Origin: JACQFK01 sp964619955
GTDB lineage: Bacteria; Planctomycetota; MHYJ01; JACPRB01
Length of the DNA: 59,971 bases
Assembly: GCA_964619955.1 (NCBI GenBank)
Contig: CAZUJF010000034.1
Location: forward strand, 1 to 59,971
Reading direction: 5' to 3'
Shown: positions 33,301 through 39,604 of the stretch, in pieces
Layout: each line of letters opens with the position of its first letter
Position numbering within the stretch: the stretch's first letter is position 1
Program-made: the position numbers and the translations under genes
The notes under the pieces: generated by a model
Database searches by the model: none
What the model saw: the letters and a program-made list of their open reading frames with translations, nothing else
What the model was told of the DNA's origin: nothing

Positions 33301-34082
33301 AGGCGATGCTCGCGAAGGTCGCCGAGGAGCAGGCGGCGGCCCGGGGGGCGAAGGTCGACATCGTGGCGCGCCTGCTCCGCCTGGACGATGCGTTCGAGCG
33401 CGCGCTGCACCTCGGGTCCGTCTACGCGGCGGCGGGGGAGTGGCGCGCCTCCTCCGAGAAATACGGCGAAGCGAGAAAACTGGGCGACCAGCAGATGAAC
33501 GGGGGGAAGCTGCCCCACGACTCGTGGCCCCTGCTGGGGCACATCTACGGCGAACTGATCCGGAATTCGATCCTCCTGAAGGACAAGAAGGCTGTCGAGA
33601 TCCGCAACGACGGCGCCCGCCGTTTCGTCTCGCCGGACACCCAGGCGCCGGAGGAATGGTGGGTGACGCTGTCGGGCTGGCTCGACACCTGGGGCGAGAA
33701 GGTGTATCCCGTGGAGGAGAAGAAGCTGCCGCGCCTGCGGGAGGACGTCAAGGCGGCCCCGGAGGATCCCGTCCGGATCTGGGCCCTGGCCCAAAGCCTG
33801 GCGGAAGGGGTCCAGTCCCTGTCCGAGGCGCGCGGCTACCTGCTCTGGCTCATCGAGAACCACCCGGATTTCACGCAGGTGCAGAACGGCAACTGCCTTC
33901 ACCGGCTCGCCGAGATCCTCTGGGCGAGCCGCGAGGTGCGCGAGGCCGTCCGGCGCTACCTCGAACTGGGCAGCCAGCACAAGGACCATCCCAAGGTGCT
34001 CGAGGCCGGCACGGGGGGTGTCCGGAAGCGTCTGGACGAGGCCTACAAGCTCCTCAACCGGATGGGGTACAAGGTCAAGTAG
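30321..34082 (+). CDS. FHA domain - Ser/Thr kinase with large extracytoplasmic region
   Basis: The protein has 1253 residues. An N-terminal FHA domain (1-97; IGRDSSTTLPLRD, SRMHF, NGTYVNG) binds phospho-threonine. A Hanks-type kinase domain (about 111-370) has GRGGMG (119-124), Lys141, HRDIKPDN (catalytic Asp235), the metal site as DMG (253-255) instead of DFG, and GTPHYIAPEQ. One membrane helix lies at about 400-421. The remaining about 830 residues are extracytoplasmic and mostly helical and charged (EEEARLMARDKNYEGAIKLL, KALEEIKVVLDAMDD), resembling TPR or coiled-coil arrays. The ATG at 30321 has GGGGGTG at 30305-30311; a GTG at 30309 is the alternative. It probably senses envelope state and phosphorylates cytoplasmic targets. 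Confidence 0.92.
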   Translation: MPLLVVEKGPDKGKSIPLVAGGTVLIGRDSSTTLPLRDTMASRMHFKIQAREDGFYLTDLESMNGTYVNGERVREEIRLEIGDLVKVGESLFTFTSEENYSTTLSGQRMGGYRIIERVGRGGMGTVYKAEQVDLQRIVALKVISDEHTKDKEFVELFIHEARAAAKLNHPNIVQVYDVKRHNDHYYFSMEYVSAGSVQEILNKQRKTPWSRTVEMLLDAARGLDYAHKKGIIHRDIKPDNLMISESGMVKIGDMGLARGLEEKIGPEEETSVIGTPHYIAPEQVLGRPADFRSDIYSLGATAYRMLTGITPFNAPSVRDLVNKKVREDASAIQDHTPDVPKALCDIIVRMMVRDPDRRYQTMGEVVRDLERFQRGHTTVGEDGHHEASRPVAKLVAGRGTLIGAAAAALLLAGGVAFFILSGSSDGDDPGPVPSPVVDPRAADQALFLATRAETGRMDVKDPRSIERVLADYGAVMDKFPGTAAATKAAERRAILEKTLRESRVQKRLELAEADEIGQYRRLTQGFSAARPDWSPADAAEAAYAAVAAAAESKGAPAGAEATARAAHIRLWRETVQGRKEAYDKALQRSQASVKGERYRDAWESLVAFRDETRQMETDCPFAKDRWKDLFFDEAVASELLKTASEARVAWARQEEEARLMARDKNYEGAIKLLESVMGSSVQEVMTKAREVKDGLELEWAAMTRREEEERETALAAARTKARTVYGQESLAARELVLKYDFKGALARMKSLKDLPAAEEFKPRVDRRVAELERAAQFKETLVNVIRAKDVSSGTNPYKFKTDYLSQGLEGVIDDGDDRSMKIKLSVGGTIEHLWTQFDPAAFHEFVRKQWKYSREQRRDANDQCNLAAFCMEFGLYEKALEEIKVVLDAMDDPQYTVADSVRRFCEEYRTRLTRGESAEYSEIEAQKRLARLEAFMAAVETYPQARKEIDILRAVHGRTAAVAGAAAKIQEHLQKINKSGDEGLNRQLRDDRHKAMLAKVAEEQAAARGAKVDIVARLLRLDDAFERALHLGSVYAAAGEWRASSEKYGEARKLGDQQMNGGKLPHDSWPLLGHIYGELIRNSILLKDKKAVEIRNDGARRFVSPDTQAPEEWWVTLSGWLDTWGEKVYPVEEKKLPRLREDVKAAPEDPVRIWALAQSLAEGVQSLSEARGYLLWLIENHPDFTQVQNGNCLHRLAEILWASREVREAVRRYLELGSQHKDHPKVLEAGTGGVRKRLDEAYKLLNRMGYKVK

Positions 34083-34339
34083 TGCAGCTCCGCATCAAGG
34101 TGGTCCCCAAGGCCTCCCGGAACCGCGTCTCCGGGTGGGTCGGGGACCGCCTCAAGATCCAGGTCATGGCCGCCCCCGAACGGGGCCGCGCCAACGAGGC
34201 CGTGATCGAGGTCCTGGCGGAGACCCTGGAGCTGCCGCGCTCCGCCTGCCGGATCCTGTCGGGGCACGCGTCCGCCCAGAAGACCGTCGAGATCGACGCT
34301 CCCGAGGCCCGGGTGCGGGCGCGGCTTCCGACGGCCTAA
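34082..34339 (+). CDS. DUF167 / YggU family protein
   Basis: The protein has 85 residues from a GTG that shares its first base with the kinase stop (TAGTG). The DUF167 pattern is complete: LRIKVVPKASRNRVSGW, GDRLKIQVMAAPERGRANEAVIEVLAE, and LSGHASAQKTVEI. The family is small, cytoplasmic and of unknown function, and is often encoded near yggS and membrane genes, as here. Its 3' end overlaps the convergent Mrp gene by 4 nt. Confidence 0.9.
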   Translation: MQLRIKVVPKASRNRVSGWVGDRLKIQVMAAPERGRANEAVIEVLAETLELPRSACRILSGHASAQKTVEIDAPEARVRARLPTA

Positions 34340-35682
34340 CAGCCCAGGCCGGCGAGCTTCCGGAGCAGTTCGAAGGGATAGATGCCCGACGAATGGCCGT
34401 CGCTCCACTGGAAGTGCAGGGCGTAACGTCCCACCGGCGCGATGTTCTGGGGCCAGACGTCCTTGGCGACGGTTTCGGGCTTGAGGCGGAGCACCCCCGT
34501 CATCTCATCCACGCACTGCGCGCAGGGGCAATGGCAGCGCAGGTCGAAGGTCTTGAGCAGGGTCTCCTTGCCGTCGCTCCAGTGGATCGCCAGTTCCTTC
34601 CGGGTCTTCAGCTCGATCTTGGAGGGGATGGGCCGGTTGTCGCCCCCGCCGGAGGTGCGGACGCTGATCTGCGCGGCGAGGTTCTCCGCGACGCGCATGA
34701 ACGCCTTGGCCGCAGGGCTGTCCGGCTGGGAGAGGACGATCGGGATGCCGGCATCGGCGCTCTCCCGGATGGAGAGGGTCAGCGGGATCTCCCCCAGGAA
34801 GGGGATGCCCTTTTCGAGGGCGTAGCGGCGGGCGCCGCCGGAACCGAAGATGTCCGCATGATGGCCGCATTGGGTGCAATCGTAGCCGCTCATGTTCTCG
34901 ATGATGCCGAGCACGGGGGTGTTCAGCTTCTGGAACATGATGATCGCCTTCTCGGCGATGTTGAGGGCCACGTCCTGCGGCGTGGACACCACCGCCGCGC
35001 CGGTCAGCGGGATCATCTGGCAGAGGGAGAGCTGGATGTCCCCGGTGCCGGGCGGGAGATCCACGACCAGGTAGTCGAGGTCGCCCCAGTCCACCTGGCC
35101 CAGGAATTGCTCCACGACCTTGTGAAGCATGGGGCCGCGCCAGATCATGGCGTCGCCGGGCTTCATGAAGAAGCCCATGGAAACCACCTTGATCCCATGG
35201 ACGACGGCGGGGGCGAAGCGCCGGGGATCCCCGCCCGAGGGGGCGACCGCCCCGGTGATGGTCGGAATCGAGGGGCCGTAGACGTCCGCGTCCATGAGAC
35301 CGACCTTGGCGCCCAGTTTGGCGAGGGCCACGGCGATGTTGGCGCTGACGGTGGACTTGCCGACGCCGCCCTTGCCGCTCGCCACCGGGATGACGTTCTT
35401 CACGCCGGGGATGAGCTTGCCCTTCTGCTCGGTCCGGGTGGCCCGGACCTGGGCGGTCATCTGGATGTTGACTTCCTTGACGCCGGGCAGGGCCTTGACG
35501 GCCTGGTACGCCTGATTCTTCAACTGCTCCTTCACGGGGCAGGCGGGGGTGGTGAGTTCGATCGTCAGCGAGACGATGCCGTCGCAGGCCTTGACGTCTT
35601 TCACGAAGCCCAGGCTGACGATGTCCCGGTTGAGGTCGGGATCCATGACGACTTTGAGTGCGTTGAGGATTTGATCTTGCAT
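34336..35682 (-). CDS. mrp: Mrp/ApbC Fe-S carrier ATPase fused to a DUF971 domain
   Basis: The protein has 448 residues. An N-terminal DUF59/MIP18 domain (1-85; VMDPDLNRDIVSLGFVKDV) is followed by an Mrp P-loop ATPase (about 95-345; VASGKGGVGKSTVSANIAVAL, MDADVYGPSIP, VVDLPPGTGDIQLS, and the cluster-binding CTQC in MSGYDCTQCG). A C-terminal DUF971 domain (about 350-448; LAIHWSDGKETLL, RCHCPCAQCVDEMTG, YALHFQWSDGHSSGIYPFELLR) completes it. It delivers Fe-S clusters to apoproteins. The IscU-like scaffold gene lies about 1.3 kb away in the opposite direction. The promoter leaves only a 2-3 nt leader. Confidence 0.93.
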   Translation of the reverse strand: MQDQILNALKVVMDPDLNRDIVSLGFVKDVKACDGIVSLTIELTTPACPVKEQLKNQAYQAVKALPGVKEVNIQMTAQVRATRTEQKGKLIPGVKNVIPVASGKGGVGKSTVSANIAVALAKLGAKVGLMDADVYGPSIPTITGAVAPSGGDPRRFAPAVVHGIKVVSMGFFMKPGDAMIWRGPMLHKVVEQFLGQVDWGDLDYLVVDLPPGTGDIQLSLCQMIPLTGAAVVSTPQDVALNIAEKAIIMFQKLNTPVLGIIENMSGYDCTQCGHHADIFGSGGARRYALEKGIPFLGEIPLTLSIRESADAGIPIVLSQPDSPAAKAFMRVAENLAAQISVRTSGGGDNRPIPSKIELKTRKELAIHWSDGKETLLKTFDLRCHCPCAQCVDEMTGVLRLKPETVAKDVWPQNIAPVGRYALHFQWSDGHSSGIYPFELLRKLAGLGC

Positions 35683-35691
35683 AAGGGGCTC

Positions 35692-35720
35692 AAGCTAGCA
35701 GAATGGAAAAAGGGGGTCAA
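35692..35720 (-). promoter_or_regulatory. promoter of the mrp gene
   Basis: On the minus strand TTGACC (35720-35715) and TAGCTT (35697-35692) are 17 nt apart; the ATG at 35682 is 9 nt after the -10. Confidence 0.55.
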
Positions 35721-36160
35721 TCAGGATACGGAATCCGAAAGGCATTAGCTCAACGCCGTCTCGGATCCAGAAATTCTCCGCAAGCCTCTTGCGCGCGCGA
35801 ATTCCATGCCAGCTGATTCGGATCGTCGTGGCCAATGAATTGCATAAGTGTTTCGATTCCGCCGGGAGGTGGAAGCCCGGCCGCTGCGCAGAGGGGGAGG
35901 CGAACTTTTGCCTGCGCCTGAACATTCTGCGGACAAGCGTGTTGTGAAAGACGGCCGTTTCCCGATCCCCGGCGGGACCTTCTCATATCGCTAGGGGACA
36001 GGATGTTGGGATTGTTTGCATCCAGCAGGCCGCTCGTTCAAATGTGCCAGGGGATCGGGGGATGAATTCAGGAATTAGACTCACGAAAGGCCGGAAGCGG
36101 CGTATATAGAAACAGATGGATTTCGAGGGGATGGCCCTCGGGGGCTCGAGCGTTTTATGG
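35721..36160. other. gene-free stretch, lower G+C than its surroundings
   Basis: No open frame here has codon use or a product like its neighbours; the short frames on the minus strand are Arg/Ser-rich and unlike any family. It is visibly less G+C-rich than flanking genes and may be the decayed remains of a gene or an upstream part of the RNA locus that follows. Nothing else could be identified. Confidence 0.5.
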
Positions 36161-36189
36161 TTGACACGAGCAGGGGACGGGAGTAACAT
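36161..36189 (+). promoter_or_regulatory. strong promoter of the candidate ncRNA
   Basis: A perfect TTGACA (36161-36166), a 17-nt spacer and TAACAT (36184-36189) predict transcription from about 36196. This is the best -35 in the window and no protein gene starts within 380 bp downstream. Confidence 0.7.
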
Positions 36190-36195
36190 CTTCAT

Positions 36196-36548
36196 AGATA
36201 GAAGCCGCTTCCGGGGCTGAGCGAACTTGGCCCGGGGCGATATCAGACGAGAGAACCTTGGGGCGGGGCCTCGAGGAACAGAAGAATAATTGCTCTTTTA
36301 GGTGTACCTGAAGTACGGAGCGTCCGATATTCAGTAGTACCGACGGACGTACACCGGAGGACACTTAAAGCCGGGGCTATACCCGAGCAAGGGTTTGGGG
36401 ACCCAAGCTTCGGGCGCCGAGGTCAGGCTAGTATTGAGTGCTAAGCACTATTGCCTGGTCTCGAATGCCCAAAATCTGTTTCCCCCTCTCTCCAGGGCCA
36501 GGCCGCCCAAAAGGGCAACCTTCGCGGTGGCCTGGCTCCTTTTATTTT
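36196..36548 (+). ncRNA. candidate structured non-coding RNA, about 350 nt
   Basis: The transcript is bounded by a near-consensus promoter and an intrinsic terminator and has no credible reading frame. Several helices can be drawn: GGTGTA (36301-36306) with TACACC (36350-36355), enclosing CGTCCG (36321-36326) with CGGACG (36344-36349); and an irregular hairpin with CGAG (36418-36421)/CTCG (36460-36463), CAGGC (36424-36428)/GCCTG (36453-36457) and apical AGTGC (36437-36441)/GCACT (36445-36449) around a TAA loop. I looked for tmRNA, RNase P, 6S and SRP hallmarks and found none. It may be a lineage-specific RNA or a diverged member of a known class. Confidence 0.5.
36494..36548 (+). terminator. 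branched intrinsic terminator of the ncRNA
   Basis: GCCAGGCC (36497-36504) pairs with GGCCTGGC (36529-36536). The enclosed 24 nt can fold into two small hairpins, GCCC-AAAA-GGGC (36505-36516) and ACC-TTCGC-GGT (36518-36528), giving a Y shape. TCCTTTTATTTT follows. Confidence 0.75.
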
Positions 36549-36562
36549 AAATCGGATGGGAG

Positions 36563-36568
36563 TATCAT
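36563..36568 (+). promoter_or_regulatory. -10 element of the DUF2203-IscU operon
   Basis: TATCAT lies 7 nt before the ATG at 36576, just after the T-rich tail of the ncRNA terminator. A -35 is not evident. Confidence 0.4.
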
Positions 36569-36575
36569 TCCTCGC

Positions 36576-37004
36576 ATGGGACCGCACATCTTCTCTCCCC
36601 GGGAAGCCAATGCGCTGATCCCCAAGGTGGTCGAGGCCTTTGAACGGATCGACCAGGTGAAGGAACGGCTGCGGCGCATCAAGTCCAAAATGGACGTCCT
36701 CGAGATGATCTGGGGGGATGAACTGCAGGCCGAAACCAATCCCGACCACAAGGAGCATCTGCACTACCTTGAGTCCGTGGAGCAGGCGAAGAAGGATTTC
36801 GACGCCGCCACCCGGGCGTTCGCGGATCTGGAGATCGTCGTCAAGAGCATCGACCAGGGCCTGATCGACTTCTACGGCGTCATCGACAGCCGCCTGGTCT
36901 TCCTCTGCTGGAAACGGGGCGAGAAGGGGGTGGAGTTCTACCACCACCTCGAGGACGGCTTCCAGGGTCGGCAGCCGATCCCGGCGGAGGAACTGGCCCG
37001 CTAG
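36576..37004 (+). CDS. DUF2203 family protein
   Basis: The protein has 142 residues. IFSPREANALIPKVVEAFERI at the N terminus and the C-terminal GVIDSRLVFLCWKRGEKGVEFYHHLEDGFQGRQP are the two hallmark segments of DUF2203. The middle is a long helical pair. The family is cytoplasmic and uncharacterised. The start was chosen at ATG 36576, since a longer frame upstream would run through the terminator; no SD is present. It is followed 17 nt later by the IscU-like gene. Confidence 0.9.
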   Translation: MGPHIFSPREANALIPKVVEAFERIDQVKERLRRIKSKMDVLEMIWGDELQAETNPDHKEHLHYLESVEQAKKDFDAATRAFADLEIVVKSIDQGLIDFYGVIDSRLVFLCWKRGEKGVEFYHHLEDGFQGRQPIPAEELAR

Positions 37005-37021
37005 GGGCCGCTTCCGAAGCC

Positions 37022-37381
37022 ATGCCGTTCGAGGAATACACCCCCAAGGTCATGGACCATTTCCTCAATCCTCGCAATACCGGGGAGCTGTCGGACCCCA
37101 CCCACAGCGCGCTGGTCCGCAACCCGGTCTGCGGCGACCTGGTGAAGCTTACCGTCCGGGTGAAGGACGGGATCGTGGTCGAGGCCCGGACCAAGACGTT
37201 CGGCTGCGCGGCGGCGATCGCCTCCAGTTCCGCGCTGACCGAATTGCTTCACGGGATGTCCCTCGAAGCGGCCCGCGGCCTCAAGAACAGCGACGTGGTC
37301 GTCCATCTGGGGGGCCTGCCGGAGCACAAGGTGGCCTGCTCGGTGGTGGCGGAGCAGGCCGTCCTGGAAGCGTTCAAATGA
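37022..37381 (+). CDS. iscU: IscU/NifU N-terminal-type Fe-S cluster scaffold
   Basis: The protein has 119 residues. The three cluster-ligand cysteines are kept: NPVCGDL (Cys37), FGCAAAIASSS (Cys62) and KVACSVVAEQA (Cys106). Asp39, which favours cluster release in IscU, is also present. The His that precedes the third Cys in IscU (HC) is Ala here (KVAC). There is no IscS/SufS or HscAB in the window. The gene is followed by a membrane protein gene with a 4-nt ATGA overlap. It would assemble clusters that could be passed to Mrp (34336-35682) and to enzymes such as BioB. Confidence 0.9.
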   Translation: MPFEEYTPKVMDHFLNPRNTGELSDPTHSALVRNPVCGDLVKLTVRVKDGIVVEARTKTFGCAAAIASSSALTELLHGMSLEAARGLKNSDVVVHLGGLPEHKVACSVVAEQAVLEAFK

Positions 37382-37872
37382 CCCGGTTTCTGAGGACCGC
37401 CCTGATCGTGGTGGCGGGTCTTTGGACGGGCGGCTTGCTGGCCCTCGGAGCGGTCGCGGCGCCGGCCATCTTCGGCGCGGCCCCCAGCCGGCCCGTGGCG
37501 GGCGGCGTCTTCGGAGCCATCCTGCTGCGCTTCGACAAGGTGGAGCTTGTGTTTGCCGCCGCGGCCCTGCTCGGCGCGGCCGCGCTCACGCTGCGCTCGA
37601 AACGCCGGCGGCCCTGGCTCAGCCTGGCGCTGAGCGCGGTCCTGGCGGTGCTGGCCTGTCTGACCGCTTTCGGCGTGCATCCGGCGGTCGTGTCGGAGCG
37701 CTCCAGAGTCGGAAACTTCGACGCCCTGCCGGACGGGGACCCTTCCAAGGCCCGCTTCGACGCGCTGCATCGGACCTCCGTGCGTCTCAGCGGAGCCAAA
37801 CTGCTCCTGGGGCTCCTCCTTCTGGGCGGCGCCGCCTGGCGGCCGGCCGAACCCGACCCCCATGGTGTTTGA
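37378..37872 (+). CDS. DUF4149 membrane protein
   Basis: The protein has 164 residues with four likely membrane segments (about 6-28, 51-71, 79-99, 138-156). GLWTGGLLALGAVAAPAIFG and AGGVFGAILLRFDKVEL are the DUF4149 signature. The loop between helices 3 and 4 (HPAVVSERSRVGNFDALPDGDP) is soluble. Function unknown. Overlaps the IscU gene start-to-stop and the DUF309 gene by 11 nt. Confidence 0.87.
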   Translation: MTRFLRTALIVVAGLWTGGLLALGAVAAPAIFGAAPSRPVAGGVFGAILLRFDKVELVFAAAALLGAAALTLRSKRRRPWLSLALSAVLAVLACLTAFGVHPAVVSERSRVGNFDALPDGDPSKARFDALHRTSVRLSGAKLLLGLLLLGGAAWRPAEPDPHGV

Positions 37873-38224
37873 TCCCCGATACCTCGAAGGCATCGCGTTC
37901 TTCAATGCGCGCGATTTCTACGCCGCTCACGATGCCTGGGAGTCGCTCTGGCTGGAGCGCTTCGGGGAGGAGAAGGACTTCCTGCAAGGCCTGATCCTCT
38001 GCGCCGTCGCGCTGCTGCATTATCGCCGGGGGAATCTGAACGGCGTCCGCTCGCGCTACCGGGCGGCGCTCGACAAATTCGAAAAGTATCCGGCCGTCTA
38101 CTGGGGCCTGGACCTGAAGAAGTTCCTCCGCCGCATGAGCGGCTCGCTCCACCGCGCCCTCGAGGAGGCGGCCCCTCCGCCCCTGCGCGAGGCCACGGTG
38201 CCCCGCATCAAACTCCGGGAGTAG
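37862..38224 (+). CDS. DUF309 family protein
   Basis: The protein has 120 residues. FFNARDFYAAHDAWESLWLE is the DUF309 motif FNxxxFxxxHxxWExxW, followed by FLQGLILCAVALLHYRRGN. Members are small, helical and cytoplasmic with possible metal-binding His/Glu; function unknown. It closes the DUF2203-IscU-DUF4149 operon. Confidence 0.9.
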   Translation: MVFDPRYLEGIAFFNARDFYAAHDAWESLWLERFGEEKDFLQGLILCAVALLHYRRGNLNGVRSRYRAALDKFEKYPAVYWGLDLKKFLRRMSGSLHRALEEAAPPPLREATVPRIKLRE

Positions 38225-38253
38225 TCCTTCCGTACAACCTGCCGATATACGGG

Positions 38254-38282
38254 TTGACGCCTCCCGCCCGTCCGGTTACAGT
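38254..38282 (+). promoter_or_regulatory. promoter of the amidohydrolase operon
   Basis: TTGACG (38254-38259), a 17-nt spacer and TACAGT (38277-38282) predict a start at about 38289, giving a leader of about 55 nt before the ATG at 38345. It is one of the few promoters in the window with a conventional leader. Confidence 0.6.
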
Positions 38283-38344
38283 TTTTTTGGCCTGCCAGAG
38301 CGAGGGGGCTTCTCGGGGTGGTTTCCGGGTAGGGAATCGATTTG

Positions 38345-39604
38345 ATGGGTCTCCTCGCCCTTCTGGCCGTGCTGGCGCCCTGTCTCCAGGCGGCGCCGCC
38401 GGAAGCTCCTCCCAAGATCCTCGTTCTTCGAGGCGCCAAAGTCTTCCCGGTCTCGGGTCCGCCCCTGGACGGCGCCCTCGTGGTCCTCGGCAACGGCCGC
38501 ATCAGCGCCGTGGGCAGGGAGGCCGTGCCGCCCCCGGGGGCCGCAACGCTGGATCTCAGCGGCAAGGTCCTGATCCCCGGTCTCATCGACGCCGCCTCCC
38601 GGCTGCTCGTGGAACCCGGCGAGCAGGGGCCCGGCGCGGCCGACCTGGACGTGCTGGATGCGCTCGACCGCTACGACGAACGCTGGCGCGAGGTGCGCGA
38701 ACGCGGGGTGACCTGCGTCTTCCTCCTGCCGGGCGGCGGGGGGGCCGTCGGCGGCCTCGGGGCCGTGCTCCGGCTCGACGAGACCCGCAGCGTGCTCCAG
38801 AAGGAGGCGGCCCTCTGCCTGGCGGTGCCGGGGGGGGAAACCTCGAGCCCGGCCCAGCGGCACGACGCCGTGGCCCAGCTGCGCCGGCTCTTCGAATCCG
38901 GACGCCAGTACGCCGAGACCTGGGCGAAATACCGCAAGGAGCTCGCCGAGTTCGCGGAGAAGAAGAAGACCCCGGAGACCGGCAAAGGGGAGGCGAAGGC
39001 GGCGGAGCCGGCGAAACCGAAGACGGACGCCCGGCTGGAGCGGGTCGCCCGCGCGCTCGACGCCCAGGCGGCGCTTCCGGTCCGGATCGAAGTGCATGCC
39101 GCGGATGCGCTCCGCGGCGTGCTGAAACTGGCCGAGGACTTCAAGCTCCGTCTCGTGATCGAGGGCGGCACCGAAAGCGGGCCGCTCGCCGCCCTCCTCG
39201 CCAAGGCGGGGATTCCCGTGCTCGCCGCTCCGGCTCTGCGCTACGGCGCCCCGGACGTGGACCGGATCCGGCATGACCCCGGCCTCGCCGCGGACCTGTC
39301 CAAGGCCGGCGTCCGCGTGGCGATCGGATCCTTCCTGGATTCCCCGGCGGGGGGCGGCAGCCCCTCCCGCTTCATGGCGGAATACGCGGCGCTGGCGGCG
39401 GCGGGCGGGTTGTCCCGCGAGCACGCGCTGGCGGCCGTCACGTGGAACGCCGCCCGGGCGCTCGGCGTGGAGAAGGAGGTCGGCTGCATCGAGGCGGGCC
39501 GCCGGGCCGATCTCGTGGTCCTGAGCGGGGATCCCTTCGAAGCGGGCACCCGGGTCGAGCGGGTGCTGGTCGGAGGGGAGACGGTTTTCCTGAGGAAGGA
39601 ATGA
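38345..39604 (+). CDS. amidohydrolase-like protein 1 of 8 (secreted, HxH lost)
   Basis: The protein has 419 residues with a signal peptide (MGLLALLAVLAPCLQAAPP). The composite-domain strands ILVLRGAKVFPVSG and ISAVGREAVPPPGAATLDLSGKVLIPGLID are typical of amidohydrolases, but the HxH metal motif is replaced (GLIDAASRLLV) and no other metal His survives. RGVTCVFLLPG and the C-terminal VGCIEAGRRADLVVLSGDPFEAGTRVERVLVGG are kept. A Lys/Glu-rich insertion lies at about 195-225. It is therefore probably not a metal hydrolase. The in-frame TTG at 38342 is a less likely start. It overlaps gene 2 by ATGA. Confidence 0.85.
   Translation: MGLLALLAVLAPCLQAAPPEAPPKILVLRGAKVFPVSGPPLDGALVVLGNGRISAVGREAVPPPGAATLDLSGKVLIPGLIDAASRLLVEPGEQGPGAADLDVLDALDRYDERWREVRERGVTCVFLLPGGGGAVGGLGAVLRLDETRSVLQKEAALCLAVPGGETSSPAQRHDAVAQLRRLFESGRQYAETWAKYRKELAEFAEKKKTPETGKGEAKAAEPAKPKTDARLERVARALDAQAALPVRIEVHAADALRGVLKLAEDFKLRLVIEGGTESGPLAALLAKAGIPVLAAPALRYGAPDVDRIRHDPGLAADLSKAGVRVAIGSFLDSPAGGGSPSRFMAEYAALAAAGGLSREHALAAVTWNAARALGVEKEVGCIEAGRRADLVVLSGDPFEAGTRVERVLVGGETVFLRKE

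Noticed and set aside
30300..33989. Very long open frame on the minus strand opposite the FHA-kinase gene (also at 3344-5563, 26806-29163, 42943-45357)
   Set aside because: GC-rich codon use leaves the opposite strand without stops. The translations are Arg/Pro/His-rich, match no family and lie opposite genes with clear domains.
35695..36364. Short minus-strand open frames in the mrp-DUF2203 gap
   Set aside because: They are short, overlap each other in different frames, lack ribosome sites and resemble no family. One lies across the ncRNA promoter.
36196..36548. tmRNA, RNase P RNA, 6S RNA or SRP RNA
   Set aside because: No tRNA-like 3' end, no GAGGAAAGUC-type P4 sequence, no long closed 6S bubble and no SRP tetraloop region could be found. 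A covariance-model search would decide.
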